A DNA stretch of 46,230 nt, from assembly GCA_021201735.1 (NCBI GenBank), contig JAJQEJ010000015.1, forward strand, positions 1 through 46,230, written 5' to 3'. Origin of the DNA: Oscillospiraceae bacterium. GTDB taxonomy: Bacteria > Bacillota > Clostridia > Oscillospirales > Oscillospiraceae. The notes below the pieces were generated by a model. That model did no database searches. It was not told the origin of the DNA and saw only the letters and a program-made list of their open reading frames with translations. Position 1 is the first letter of the stretch. Each line of letters starts with the position of its first letter. Below, piece after piece: positions 17,537 to 24,851 of the stretch. A program made the position numbers and the translations under genes.

Positions 17537-18253
17537 TTAAAAAAAGGCTCGTCCGCCACGTTCAGGCGGACTGTATTGCGTAATCGCGGCGGGGATATCC
17601 CGCGCCTGTAGCATCGCGGCAATCTCCTGCGCGGCGGCTCTGCGCGCCGGTGTGTCCGCTTTATTCAGCACGCATCGGTAGGCCATTTCTTCAGTGACCC
17701 CTTTTCGCGCACCCCGTTCACTGCACAGAATCTTTACCACATCCTGCGTGGTGATGATATCCCACGGTTCTTTCTCCAGCACCTCACACACCAGCCCCAG
17801 CCGGTGGCAGCCGTCTCTGATTGTCATACCCACGCAGTCCATCCCCGCAACGCCGATTACGGCGTCCACACCTGGCGGCAACACGGGTTCCCCTTCTTTC
17901 GGCACCTTGAGCGGATGCTGCCGCGCACCGTCGGCCTCCAGCAGCACGACGTCTACGCATGTTTTGATCTCCTCCAAAACACCGACGCCGGAGAGCTTGT
18001 CCGGCCGCTCAAACCGCCCGACCGTCACAATGCGCTCCCTCTCCACCAGCGCGCGCAGGCGTGACGGCGCGGCATCCTCGGTCAGGCAAATCCGTGGATG
18101 GGGCATAATGTGTGTGGACGTCGTAATGACAACGGTCTGCCCTGCCGCCCACGCTTCATGCGCCATCGCGTACATTGTCGATGTCTTTCCTCCGCCGCCG
18201 ACCAATGCCACCGCGCGGCAGTCCCGCCAATCAAGCGCCAGCGCCTGCCACAT
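17537..18253 (-). CDS. yqeC: YqeC-type selenium-dependent hydroxylase accessory protein
   Basis: This 238-residue protein is predicted to bind nucleotide. Signatures are the P-loop-like VGGGGKTSTM near the N-terminus, LLEADGARQHPLKVP in the middle, and PVLPPGVDAVIGVAGMD. The family is associated with maturation of selenium-dependent molybdenum hydroxylases such as xanthine dehydrogenase; its exact reaction is not established. I chose ATG at 18253 because GGAGG lies eight bases before it, whereas GTG at 18262 would overlap that site. It follows mntP by 12 bases and is cotranscribed with it. No hydroxylase or selenium gene is in the window. Confidence 0.85.
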   Translation of the reverse strand: MWQALALDWRDCRAVALVGGGGKTSTMYAMAHEAWAAGQTVVITTSTHIMPHPRICLTEDAAPSRLRALVERERIVTVGRFERPDKLSGVGVLEEIKTCVDVVLLEADGARQHPLKVPKEGEPVLPPGVDAVIGVAGMDCVGMTIRDGCHRLGLVCEVLEKEPWDIITTQDVVKILCSERGARKGVTEEMAYRCVLNKADTPARRAAAQEIAAMLQARDIPAAITQYSPPERGGRAFF

Positions 18254-18265
18254 GTCTGCCACCTC

Positions 18266-18835
18266 CTATCCCGCCAAATGCTCCACAAGTATATTTACAC
18301 CGATCAAAACCAGTACAATCCCGCCGACTAATTCAGCACGCCGCTGAAACAGCGCCCCCAGTCGCCGCCCCATCAGGCCGCCCAGAACAGACAGGCAGAA
18401 CGCGACGATGCCGATGATCCCGGCGGACAGCCAGATATTCACATGCATAAATGCCATGGAGACACCAACGGCCAGTGCGTCAATGGACGTGGCGAGCGCC
18501 AAAATAGTCAGCCGTCCCACGCTCAGGCTGACCGTCCTCTGCCCTTCCGCCGCCTCTTTCCCCTGACGGAGCGCACCATAGATCATCCGTCCGCCGATCA
18601 CCGCCAGTAGCGCAAATGCAACCCAGTGATCCACCGCTTCAATATACACGCTCACACTGGTGCCCGCAACCCATCCGATCACCGGCATGATAAACTGAAA
18701 TCCGCCAAAAAACAGCCCCATTTTTACCGCCTGCCGCGCGCCGAATCCCGGTACGGAAATTCCGGTGGAAACCGATACCGCAAAGGCGTCCAGCGCCAAG
18801 CTGACGGCGATAAGCAAAATTGTTACCAAACACAT
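18266..18835 (-). CDS. mntP: MntP-family manganese efflux pump
   Basis: This 189-residue integral membrane protein has six predicted helices arranged as two related halves, each with an acidic motif: SLALDAFAVSVS in the first helix and ATSIDALAVGVS in the fourth. These aspartates are characteristic of MntP Mn2+ exporters. Length is standard. The start at 18835 has only a weak AGGTGA site. It heads a minus-strand unit mntP-yqeC-lipoprotein and is divergent from tadA. The yybP-ykoY manganese riboswitch often found before this family is not present in the short 99-base leader region. Confidence 0.9.
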   Translation of the reverse strand: MCLVTILLIAVSLALDAFAVSVSTGISVPGFGARQAVKMGLFFGGFQFIMPVIGWVAGTSVSVYIEAVDHWVAFALLAVIGGRMIYGALRQGKEAAEGQRTVSLSVGRLTILALATSIDALAVGVSMAFMHVNIWLSAGIIGIVAFCLSVLGGLMGRRLGALFQRRAELVGGIVLVLIGVNILVEHLAG

Positions 18836-18934
18836 TCACCTGCTCAAATTTGAACTACGCTATATTATAATAAAGTATAGCATATCTACCCCTTTTATGC
18901 TATCGTATTTATATCGGAATGGGGGATCGTTTTT

Positions 18935-19381
18935 ATGCATCATGAAGATTATATGCGCGAGGCGCTCGCCCTTGCCCAACTGGCCTTTGACGAGGGAGAA
19001 ATTCCGGTCGGCTGCGTCATTGTGCGGGACGGTGCCATCATCGGCCGGGGCCACAATCGCCGCGAAGGGAAGCAAAATGCACTGGCACATGCCGAAATCG
19101 AGGCGATTGCCGCGGCCTGTGACACAATGGGCGGCTGGCGGCTGCAGGACACGACCCTCTATGTGACGCTGGAACCCTGCCCGATGTGCGCGGGCGCGAT
19201 TATCAACGCGCGCATCCCAACGCTATGCTATGGCGCGCGGGAGGAGAAGACAGGCTGCTGCGGGTCGGTGCTGAACCTGTTTTCCGAGGACTTTCCACAC
19301 CACCCTAAAATATATGGTCACATTTTAGAAACAGAATGTCTGTCGTTGTTACAAAATTTCTTTTCCGGAATAAGAAAATAA
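18935..19381 (+). CDS. tadA: tRNA-specific adenosine deaminase
   Basis: This 148-residue enzyme converts A34 to inosine in the anticodon of tRNA-Arg(ACG). The zinc site is intact: HAE (His52, catalytic Glu54) and PCPMC (Cys82 and Cys85). The start has GGGGGA upstream. It is divergent from mntP and followed by a long gene-poor stretch. In many Firmicutes tadA is followed by the SRP RNA and dnaX; neither is here. Confidence 0.96.
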   Translation: MHHEDYMREALALAQLAFDEGEIPVGCVIVRDGAIIGRGHNRREGKQNALAHAEIEAIAAACDTMGGWRLQDTTLYVTLEPCPMCAGAIINARIPTLCYGAREEKTGCCGSVLNLFSEDFPHHPKIYGHILETECLSLLQNFFSGIRK

Positions 19382-19396
19382 ACCTTTCTTTTTGAT

Positions 19397-19450
19397 TTAA
19401 CACTTTCTTAACATCTTGTGTGTTTATTTTTAACACTTTCGCTCTATACT
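19397..19450 (+). promoter_or_regulatory. PhoP-box-like promoter
   Basis: TTAACA occurs at 19397, 19408 and 19430, with a degenerate TGTGTT at 19419, so four hexamers sit exactly 11 bases apart. They are followed by a -10 box TATACT at 19445-19450, and there is no good -35. This is the layout known for PhoP-activated promoters in Bacillus (repeats from about -20 to -60). The regulator assignment is an inference. Confidence 0.5.
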
Positions 19451-19471
19451 CTCAATTGTAAGTACTCCTTT

Positions 19472-19651
19472 TCATTTATCCCTCCAATTCTTAAGGGCAA
19501 AGCGCCGGGTTCCCCGCCCGGCGCTTTGTTCGCGCTTTTGTGCATAATCAGACAACAATATTTTATTTAATTCTTTTGTAATAGATTGCGATTTGTTTAT
19601 TAACAAATCCTGCGTATGATAGAACTTGTTAAGAGATAGGTTTCTTTTCAT
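19472..19651 (-). CDS. Doubtful 59-residue ORF, weakly Spo0E-like
   Basis: The ORF starts MKRNLSLNKFYHTQ and contains KSQSITKELNKIL, which loosely recalls the SQxLDxLI core of small Spo0E-type phosphatases, but the spacing to the following Tyr is off by one residue. GGAGGAG lies about 12 bases before the ATG. Its last third is translated across the GC-rich hairpin at 19499-19527, which argues against it. It is antisense to the candidate small RNA. Confidence 0.22.
   Translation of the reverse strand: MKRNLSLNKFYHTQDLLINKSQSITKELNKILLSDYAQKREQSAGRGTRRFALKNWRDK
19499..19527 (+). terminator. GC-rich hairpin after tadA
   Basis: AAAGCGCCGGG and CCCGGCGCTTT pair perfectly around a seven-base loop, followed by GTTCGCGCTTTTG. 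The T-run is poor, so termination may be partial. Confidence 0.55.
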
Positions 19652-19672
19652 TGTATTCTCTCTCCTCCACAG

Positions 19673-19715
19673 GAGCCGAATGTCAGGAGCAGACATTCGG
19701 CTCTCTTTCTTTTTG
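19673..19715 (+). terminator. Strong rho-independent terminator with no gene directly before it
   Basis: GAGCCGAATGTC and GACATTCGGCTC form a perfect 12-base stem around AGGAGCA, followed by TCTTTCTTTTT on the plus strand. The nearest plus-strand gene (tadA) ends about 290 bases upstream. Confidence 0.85.
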
Positions 19716-19872
19716 AAAAAATTGCTTGCACAGATTCCAATCGACACATTTCTCTTGCATTTTTGGCAAAATATGGTAATCTAGGTGGTAAGTACGACTT
19801 TCACGGGGCAAACCGCCTGAAAAACTTTGATATGTATCATAAACTGCCGCACATGGAAAGGAATGGTCTGTT

Positions 19873-20736
19873 ATGCCGCTGCAGCGCAAGCGAGGTCTAT
19901 ATGAAAATAACCGGGTTCTTTTTCTCCCAATCGCTGCGATTGTCCCCAACCCAAACCAGCCGCGCGTCCATTTCGATACAGCCGGTCTGGAGGAGCTTTC
20001 TGCCAGTATTCAAGAATACGGCATTCTCCAGCCACTTTCGGTCAGAAAAGTTGCAGGCGGCTATGAGCTTGTCTCCGGTGAGCGCCGTCTGCGCGCCGCC
20101 CAAATGGCAAGCCTCACAGAGGTCCCGTGCATTTTGGTCAATGTATCGGCAGAAAATTCCTCCGTTCTGGCTCTGGTTGAAAATCTCCAGCGAATGGATC
20201 TGGATTTTGTGGAGGAGGCCAGCGCACTCGCGCAGCTCATCCGCACCTACGGCCTATCGCAAGAGGAAGCGGCGCGGCGTCTCGGCAAATCGCAATCTGC
20301 CATTGCAAACAAGCTGAGACTGCTGCGGCTCCCCAGAGAGGTCTTGACATTGCTGAGAGACAACAACTGCACCGAGCGCCATGCCCGCGCGTTGCTGCGC
20401 CTCAATACGTCGGCGCTTCAGCTTGCGGTAGCAAGACACATTGTCTCCGAGCACCTCACGGTGTCCAAAACTGAGGATTATGTGGATTCCCTCCTGCTCA
20501 TGGACATCTCACCGGACTTGCAGCCCAGCGAGACGCATGGCCCGGCGATCGTCCACGAACAAAAACGGACAAGCAGTACGCCGCGCCGCCCACGGTATCT
20601 CATTCGCGATGTCCGATTTTTTCTCAATACAATTACGCGGGGCCTCACGCTGATGAAAGATGCCGGGGTCGCCGCCGACTGCAACCAAGAGGAGACGTCG
20701 GATTCAATTTTACTTACCATCCGCATTCCGAAATAA
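19873..20736 (+). CDS. noc: Nucleoid occlusion protein Noc (ParB family)
   Basis: This 287-residue ParB-family CTPase clamp would bind specific DNA sites and keep division away from the nucleoid. It has the ParB N-terminal CTP-binding motif GERRLRAAQ, the central helix-turn-helix (LSQEEAARRLGKSQSAIANKLRLLRLP) and the Noc-type C-terminal dimer region (RDVRFFLNTITRGLTLMKDAG). It lacks the N-terminal amphipathic helix that tethers Bacillus Noc to the membrane: the reading frame is closed by TAA 33 bases upstream with no other start between. It precedes two parS sites and parAB. A second ParB paralogue, 21714-22607, is the likely Spo0J. Confidence 0.88.
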   Translation: MPLQRKRGLYENNRVLFLPIAAIVPNPNQPRVHFDTAGLEELSASIQEYGILQPLSVRKVAGGYELVSGERRLRAAQMASLTEVPCILVNVSAENSSVLALVENLQRMDLDFVEEASALAQLIRTYGLSQEEAARRLGKSQSAIANKLRLLRLPREVLTLLRDNNCTERHARALLRLNTSALQLAVARHIVSEHLTVSKTEDYVDSLLLMDISPDLQPSETHGPAIVHEQKRTSSTPRRPRYLIRDVRFFLNTITRGLTLMKDAGVAADCNQEETSDSILLTIRIPK

Positions 20737-20747
20737 CCACCACGCAA

Positions 20748-20763
20748 TGTTTCACGTGAAACA
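20748..20763. promoter_or_regulatory. parS site 1
   Basis: TGTTTCACGTGAAACA is the perfect 16-base palindromic consensus bound by ParB/Spo0J. It lies just after the noc stop codon. Confidence 0.97.
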
Positions 20764-20785
20764 CAATGATGTAAGTCTGCATCTT

Positions 20786-20818
20786 CAGCTTGCCGAAAAC
20801 GGTGTTTCCGGCAAGCTG
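20786..20818. other. Long hairpin between the two parS sites
   Basis: CAGCTTGCCG and CGGCAAGCTG pair perfectly, then after an A/C mismatch AAAC and GTTT pair around GGT. No T-run follows. It could end noc transcription weakly, or extrude as a cruciform at the ParB loading site. Confidence 0.7.
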
Positions 20819-20822
20819 ATCG

Positions 20823-20838
20823 TGTTTCACGTGAAACA
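20823..20838. promoter_or_regulatory. parS site 2
   Basis: A second perfect TGTTTCACGTGAAACA lies 75 bases after the first, upstream of the parA promoter. Confidence 0.97.
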
Positions 20839-20872
20839 TTTTGTGAATACCACAGAAATCATCTCGCATGGC

Positions 20873-20901
20873 TTGCATTGTTATCGTGTCCGGCTTATAA
20901 T
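20873..20901 (+). promoter_or_regulatory. SigA-type promoter of parAB
   Basis: TTGCAT (20873-20878) and TATAAT (20896-20901) are 17 bases apart. parS site 2 ends 35 bases upstream, so ParB spreading could affect this promoter. Confidence 0.7.
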
Positions 20902-20933
20902 AAAAAGGACGTAACAAGAAAGGCAGGCGTGCC

Positions 20934-21710
20934 ATGGCAAAAATAATTGCGGTTGTAAACCAAAAAGGCGGTGTGGGGAAAACCACCACCTGCGTAAATC
21001 TCGCTGCGGCGGTTCACAGCCTTGGCCGGAGCGTGCTCATCTGTGACTTCGATTCGCAGGCAAACGCGACCTCTGGGCTGGGCGTGGATAAGACCACAGC
21101 TTCTCCAAACATCTATGATGTCCTGATTGGTGGTGCCGATCCATCCCGTGCAATTGTCAGCACACCCTACGCAGATCTTCTCCCCGCGAACAAATCTCTC
21201 GCAGGCGCTACCGTAGAGATGATCGCGATGGCCCAGCGGGAATACCTGCTGAAAAATGCGCTCGCGCAGGTTTCGGCCCAATACGATTTTATCCTCATCG
21301 ACTGCCCGCCCTCACTGGAACTGCTTACCCTCAATGCGCTGTGTTCCGTGGATACCGTGCTGGTTCCGGTGCAATGCGAGTATTTTGCGCTCGAAGGTCT
21401 GTCCGACCTTCTCTCCACCATCCGCATTGTCAAGCAGTCGCTCAATACAGGCATCGCGCTTGAGGGCGTGGTGCTCACCATGTATGACGGGCGGACAAAC
21501 CTCTCCTTGCAGGTCGCAGAGGAGGTTAAACGACACTTTCCAGGGCAGGTATATGCAACGGTCATCCCACGCAACGTGCGCCTTTCTGAGGCACCCAGTC
21601 ACGGGAAGCCCATCCTCGCCTACGACCGGCTGTCCCGCGGCGCGGACGCTTATTTAGCATTGGCGGAGGAGTTTTTAGAACACAATCCCCCGAAAGAACA
21701 GGAGGCTTAA
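20934..21710 (+). CDS. parA: Chromosome partitioning ATPase ParA/Soj
   Basis: This 258-residue Walker-type ATPase binds DNA as an ATP dimer and, with ParB, drives origin segregation and tunes DnaA. The deviant Walker A KGGVGKTT is at residues 11-18, with switch I DFDSQANAT and Walker B FILIDCPPS following. It has the short N-terminus of chromosomal Soj, with no extra HTH domain. parB starts four bases after its stop codon. The promoter at 20873-20901 is close to parS site 2. Confidence 0.96.
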   Translation: MAKIIAVVNQKGGVGKTTTCVNLAAAVHSLGRSVLICDFDSQANATSGLGVDKTTASPNIYDVLIGGADPSRAIVSTPYADLLPANKSLAGATVEMIAMAQREYLLKNALAQVSAQYDFILIDCPPSLELLTLNALCSVDTVLVPVQCEYFALEGLSDLLSTIRIVKQSLNTGIALEGVVLTMYDGRTNLSLQVAEEVKRHFPGQVYATVIPRNVRLSEAPSHGKPILAYDRLSRGADAYLALAEEFLEHNPPKEQEA

Positions 21711-21713
21711 TCA

Positions 21714-22607
21714 ATGGCAGCAAAAGAACATGGGCTGGGCCGCGGACTGGGCGCACTGCTTGGAGACGCAGCACTGCAAACCCAGACAGGCGGCTCCATC
21801 ATGCTCCCTATCTCAAAGGTTGAGCCGGGACTCAAACAGCCGCGCAAACGGTTTGAAGAAGGTGCGCTCGAAGAACTCGCGGACTCCATTCGCCAATATG
21901 GGATTATACAGCCCCTCACCGTGCGGCTGCTCGCGTCCGGCTATTATCAGATCATCGCCGGAGAGCGCCGCTGGCGTGCGGCAAAGCTTGCGGGCCTCAC
22001 AGAAGTTCCAGCCGTCATCATCGAAGCGGACGACAGAAAAGCGATGGAGCTGGGACTGATTGAAAATCTCCAGCGGGAAGACCTGAACCCCATCGAAGAA
22101 GCTGCGGGATACCGTGTGCTGCTTGAGGAATACGGCCTGACGCAGGAGGCGGTCGCGCAGCAGGTCGGCAAATCCCGTCCGGCCATCGCAAATGCGCTGC
22201 GCCTGCTCGCGCTGCCGGATGCGGTACAGGCCCTGCTGGAGGAGGGTTCCCTCTCCGCGGGACATGCCCGCGCAATCCTGAGCGTGCCGAAAGGCGACTT
22301 GCAGAAAAAGCTTGCGCAGAAAGTCATTGCCGAGGACTTATCCGTCCGTCAAACCGAAGCGCTTGCAAAGCGGCTGAGCGCAACGCCAAAGGAACAGGAA
22401 AAACCAACTGCCGCAGCAGAAAACCAACTCTATATTCAGGATGCGGAAAAACAGCTTGCCTCACATTTAGGGCGCAAGGTACATATTATTTCCGGCAAAA
22501 AAAAGGGTAAGCTGGAGCTGGAGTACTACGATATGGAGGACCTGACCACCCTGCTCGAACAGCTTGCGCATGCACCGCGGCACGGAAAGGGGGCCTCCTC
22601 CCTGTGA
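21714..22607 (+). CDS. parB: Chromosome partitioning protein ParB/Spo0J
   Basis: This 297-residue CTP-dependent clamp loads at parS and recruits SMC. The N-terminus GLGRGLGALLGD is the conserved ParA-stimulating peptide. The CTPase motif GERRWRAAK, the HTH (LTQEAVAQQVGKSRPAIANALRLL) and a C-terminal dimerisation domain are all present. It is four bases after parA and overlaps the next gene by four bases (GTGA). Two perfect parS sites lie less than 1 kb upstream. Compared with Noc it has the full N-terminal peptide and a different C-terminus, which supports assigning the segregation role to this copy. Confidence 0.96.
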   Translation: MAAKEHGLGRGLGALLGDAALQTQTGGSIMLPISKVEPGLKQPRKRFEEGALEELADSIRQYGIIQPLTVRLLASGYYQIIAGERRWRAAKLAGLTEVPAVIIEADDRKAMELGLIENLQREDLNPIEEAAGYRVLLEEYGLTQEAVAQQVGKSRPAIANALRLLALPDAVQALLEEGSLSAGHARAILSVPKGDLQKKLAQKVIAEDLSVRQTEALAKRLSATPKEQEKPTAAAENQLYIQDAEKQLASHLGRKVHIISGKKKGKLELEYYDMEDLTTLLEQLAHAPRHGKGASSL

Positions 22608-23167
22608 AAGACGAAGAAGACCATCAGGCGGACGCGCCCGCAGATAGAAATCCGAGAAAAAAGAAATCTTCCGACAAGCGCAACCCTGTACTGCTCTACT
22701 TAGTCATTCTATTCGCGGCGGCATTCCTCCTGCTCCTTATGTCCTACTTCATGCAGCAGCGCAATAACGCCGAGACAATCAGCGGCTTGACAGACACCTC
22801 CATCTCCGCGGTGCAGTCACTCGATAACCTGATCTCCAGCCGGGACGCGCTCAGTGAACAGGTGGACGCACTGGAGGATCAAATGCAGGCGCTGGAAGAA
22901 GAGGTCGCATCGCTGCAAAAAAGTCTGGAGACAGCGCAGGCCGATGCGGTGACGCTCGAGAAGCAGGTTTCAGCAATGGACTATCTGCGACGCATCCAAA
23001 GTTTCTATAACGCAGGCTCCTACAAATCCGCGCGCATCGTCATTGAGGCATTCCAATCCTCCGGACTGGAAACCTTCCTGCCGACGCAGTCCACGTATCA
23101 GACCGAGGCAAACTCCGTGCGCTCTCCCGCCGAGGAATATGCAAAAATACTGGAGGCACTCTACTAA
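22604..23167 (+). CDS. Membrane-anchored coiled-coil protein, unknown function
   Basis: This 187-residue protein is not recognised. The first 27 residues are polar and very basic (RNPRKKKSSDKR), followed by one hydrophobic helix (28-50), a heptad-rich coiled coil at about 70-125 rich in Glu, Gln and Leu, and a C-terminal segment of about 60 residues (from MDYLRRIQSFYNAG) that may be globular. The basic-then-hydrophobic pattern predicts a short cytoplasmic tail and an outside coiled coil. It starts at GTG overlapping the parB stop (GTGA), so it is translationally coupled to parB, and serS follows 17 bases later. In many Clostridia a DUF4446 protein holds this place; this one looks different. 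Confidence 0.75.
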   Translation: MKDEEDHQADAPADRNPRKKKSSDKRNPVLLYLVILFAAAFLLLLMSYFMQQRNNAETISGLTDTSISAVQSLDNLISSRDALSEQVDALEDQMQALEEEVASLQKSLETAQADAVTLEKQVSAMDYLRRIQSFYNAGSYKSARIVIEAFQSSGLETFLPTQSTYQTEANSVRSPAEEYAKILEALY

Positions 23168-23184
23168 TACTTTGAGGTGAAAGC

Positions 23185-24486
23185 ATGCTTGATATTCGAT
23201 TTGTACGGGAAAACCCCGATCTCGTACGGGAAAATATAAAGAAGAAGTTTCAAAACGAAAAACTCCCCCTGGTAGATAAGGTGCTTGCGCTTGATGAAGA
23301 AAACCGCACTGCCATCAGCGATGCACAGGCGCTACGCACAGAGCGCAATGCCCTTTCCAAGCAAGTCGGTGTGCTCATGGGACAAGCCAAGTCCGACCCG
23401 GCAAAGCTGAATGAGGCGAATGCCCTCAAGGAAAAAGTCACCACACAGGCAGCCCGCCTGTCCGCCTTGGAAGCGCGCGAGACCGAGCTGGGTGAGGCCA
23501 TCCGCAAAATCATGCTGGTGCTCCCCCAGATGATCGACCCCAGCGTCCCGGTCGGCCCCGACGACACGCACAATGTAGAGGTGCAGCGCTTTGGCACGCC
23601 TGCCGTGCCGGACTTTCCCATCCCCTATCACACGGAGATCATGGAATCCTTTGGCGGCATCGACATGGACGCGGCGGGACGGGTGTCCGGCAACGGCTTT
23701 TACTACCTGCTCGGCGACATCGCACGCCTGCACGAGGGGGTGCTGGCGTATGGCCGTGACTTTATGATCGACAAGGGCTTTACCTACTGCATCCCCCCCT
23801 TTATGATCCACAGCAATGTGGTAGAGGGCGTCATGTCGTTTGCTGATATGGAGTCCATGATGTACAAGATTGAGGGGGAAGACCTCTACCTCATCGGCAC
23901 CTCCGAACACTCCATGATCGGCCGCTACATCGACCAGCTCATCCCCGAGGAAAGCCTGCCCCAGACCCTGACGTCCTACTCCCCGTGCTTCCGCAAGGAG
24001 AAGGGCGCACACGGCATTGAGGAACGCGGTATCTACCGCATTCACCAATTTGAAAAGCAGGAGATGATTGTCCTCTGCAAGCCGGAGGAGAGCGCGCAGT
24101 GGTACGAAAAAATGTGGCAATACTCCGTGGAGCTTTTCCGCAATATGGATATCCCCGTGCGCCAGCTGGAGTGCTGCTCCGGCGATCTGGCGGATTTGAA
24201 GGTAAAATCCTGTGATATTGAGGCGTGGAGCCCGCGGCAGCAGAAATACTTTGAAGTCTGCTCCTGCTCCAATCTCGGCGACGCGCAGGCCCGGCGCCTG
24301 AAAATCCGCGTGCGCAGCAAAGAGGGCAATTACCTCCCCCACACGCTCAACAACACCTGCGTCGCCCCGCCCCGCATGCTCATTGCGCTACTGGAGAACA
24401 ACCTGCAGGCGGACGGCACCGTTACGATTCCAGCGGCGCTGCAGCCCTATATGGGCGGGAAGACCCGCCTCACCCCCACCCAATAA
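23185..24486 (+). CDS. serS: Seryl-tRNA synthetase
   Basis: This 433-residue class II synthetase charges tRNA-Ser. It has the N-terminal long coiled-coil arm (about residues 30-100, rich in Glu/Ala/Lys) that contacts the tRNA variable arm, and a catalytic domain with motif 2 around SPCFRKEKGAHGIEERGIYR. Motif 3 reads LNNTCVAPPRMLIALLENN, where common bacterial enzymes have an NGSxLAxxR-type stretch, so this is an atypical subclass with possible altered Ser or inhibitor binding. The start has GAGGTG upstream. It is in the parAB transcript, an arrangement seen in other Clostridia. Confidence 0.93.
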   Translation: MLDIRFVRENPDLVRENIKKKFQNEKLPLVDKVLALDEENRTAISDAQALRTERNALSKQVGVLMGQAKSDPAKLNEANALKEKVTTQAARLSALEARETELGEAIRKIMLVLPQMIDPSVPVGPDDTHNVEVQRFGTPAVPDFPIPYHTEIMESFGGIDMDAAGRVSGNGFYYLLGDIARLHEGVLAYGRDFMIDKGFTYCIPPFMIHSNVVEGVMSFADMESMMYKIEGEDLYLIGTSEHSMIGRYIDQLIPEESLPQTLTSYSPCFRKEKGAHGIEERGIYRIHQFEKQEMIVLCKPEESAQWYEKMWQYSVELFRNMDIPVRQLECCSGDLADLKVKSCDIEAWSPRQQKYFEVCSCSNLGDAQARRLKIRVRSKEGNYLPHTLNNTCVAPPRMLIALLENNLQADGTVTIPAALQPYMGGKTRLTPTQ

Positions 24487-24499
24487 AAGGAGAACCTCT

Positions 24500-24850
24500 A
24501 TGGAACAAAACGACCAAAAGGAACCGCTGGATACAGAGCAAGAGGAAACACCCACACCCTACACCCCCGCCAGCCCTGCAAAGCGGGCACTGGCTTGGAT
24601 GGGCGTTGTGTATATGGTCATCATTGTCCTGCTCACCACATATAATTTGGCCAACGGCGAGCCGCTCCACGGGATCCCCTCCGTTTTCCTCTTCCCCGCC
24701 TGCGGCGCGTTCTCTGTCATTTCCTTCCTGCGCTACCGGGAGGACCGGAGTAAACCTTCCTTCCTTTTTTGGGCTATTGTCGCAGGCATCCTCTGCGTCC
24801 TGACGGTTGTCGTTGCAATTGGTTCTCTGATTGTCGCGCTGGGGGCATAG
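24500..24850 (+). CDS. Small three-helix membrane protein, unknown function
   Basis: This 116-residue protein has a polar acidic N-terminus (MEQNDQKEPLDTEQEE) followed by three hydrophobic helices at about 31-49, 58-77 and 87-114. AAAGGAG precedes ATG 24500. It lies 13 bases after serS, and its stop codon is one base before the rsmG start, so it is part of the same operon. I recognise no domain. Confidence 0.75.
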   Translation: MEQNDQKEPLDTEQEETPTPYTPASPAKRALAWMGVVYMVIIVLLTTYNLANGEPLHGIPSVFLFPACGAFSVISFLRYREDRSKPSFLFWAIVAGILCVLTVVVAIGSLIVALGA

Positions 24851-24851
24851 T

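Larger units (their letters stand above)
19456..19715 (+). ncRNA. Candidate small RNA with PhoP-type promoter
   Basis: A transcript from the promoter at 19397-19450 would start near 19456 and end at the strong terminator 19673-19715, about 260 bases. It holds no ORF longer than about 13 codons on the plus strand and none with a ribosome binding site. It has an internal GC-rich hairpin (19499-19527) that could also end some transcripts, and two C-rich stretches, TCCCTCC near 19479 and CTCTCCTCC near 19660, that could pair with Shine-Dalgarno sequences as known Firmicute regulatory RNAs do. Start, end and existence are predictions. Alternatively the hairpins may simply shield noc from tadA read-through. 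Confidence 0.4.
19382..19872. other. Gene-poor stretch between tadA and noc
   Basis: These 491 bases are AT-rich except for two GC-rich hairpins. They hold a set of TTAACA repeats ahead of a -10 box (19397-19450), a stem at 19499-19527, a strong plus-strand terminator at 19673-19715, a doubtful minus-strand small ORF, and the upstream region of noc. No SRP RNA or tRNA is recognisable. Confidence 0.7.

Noticed and set aside
18836-18934. yybP-ykoY manganese riboswitch before mntP
   Set aside because: The stretch is too short and AT-rich and lacks the conserved loops; only a weak GCTATA/TATAGC inverted repeat is seen.
19382-19500. SRP RNA gene after tadA, as in Bacillus
   Set aside because: The conserved GGTCAGG...GGAAGGAAGCAGCC core is absent.
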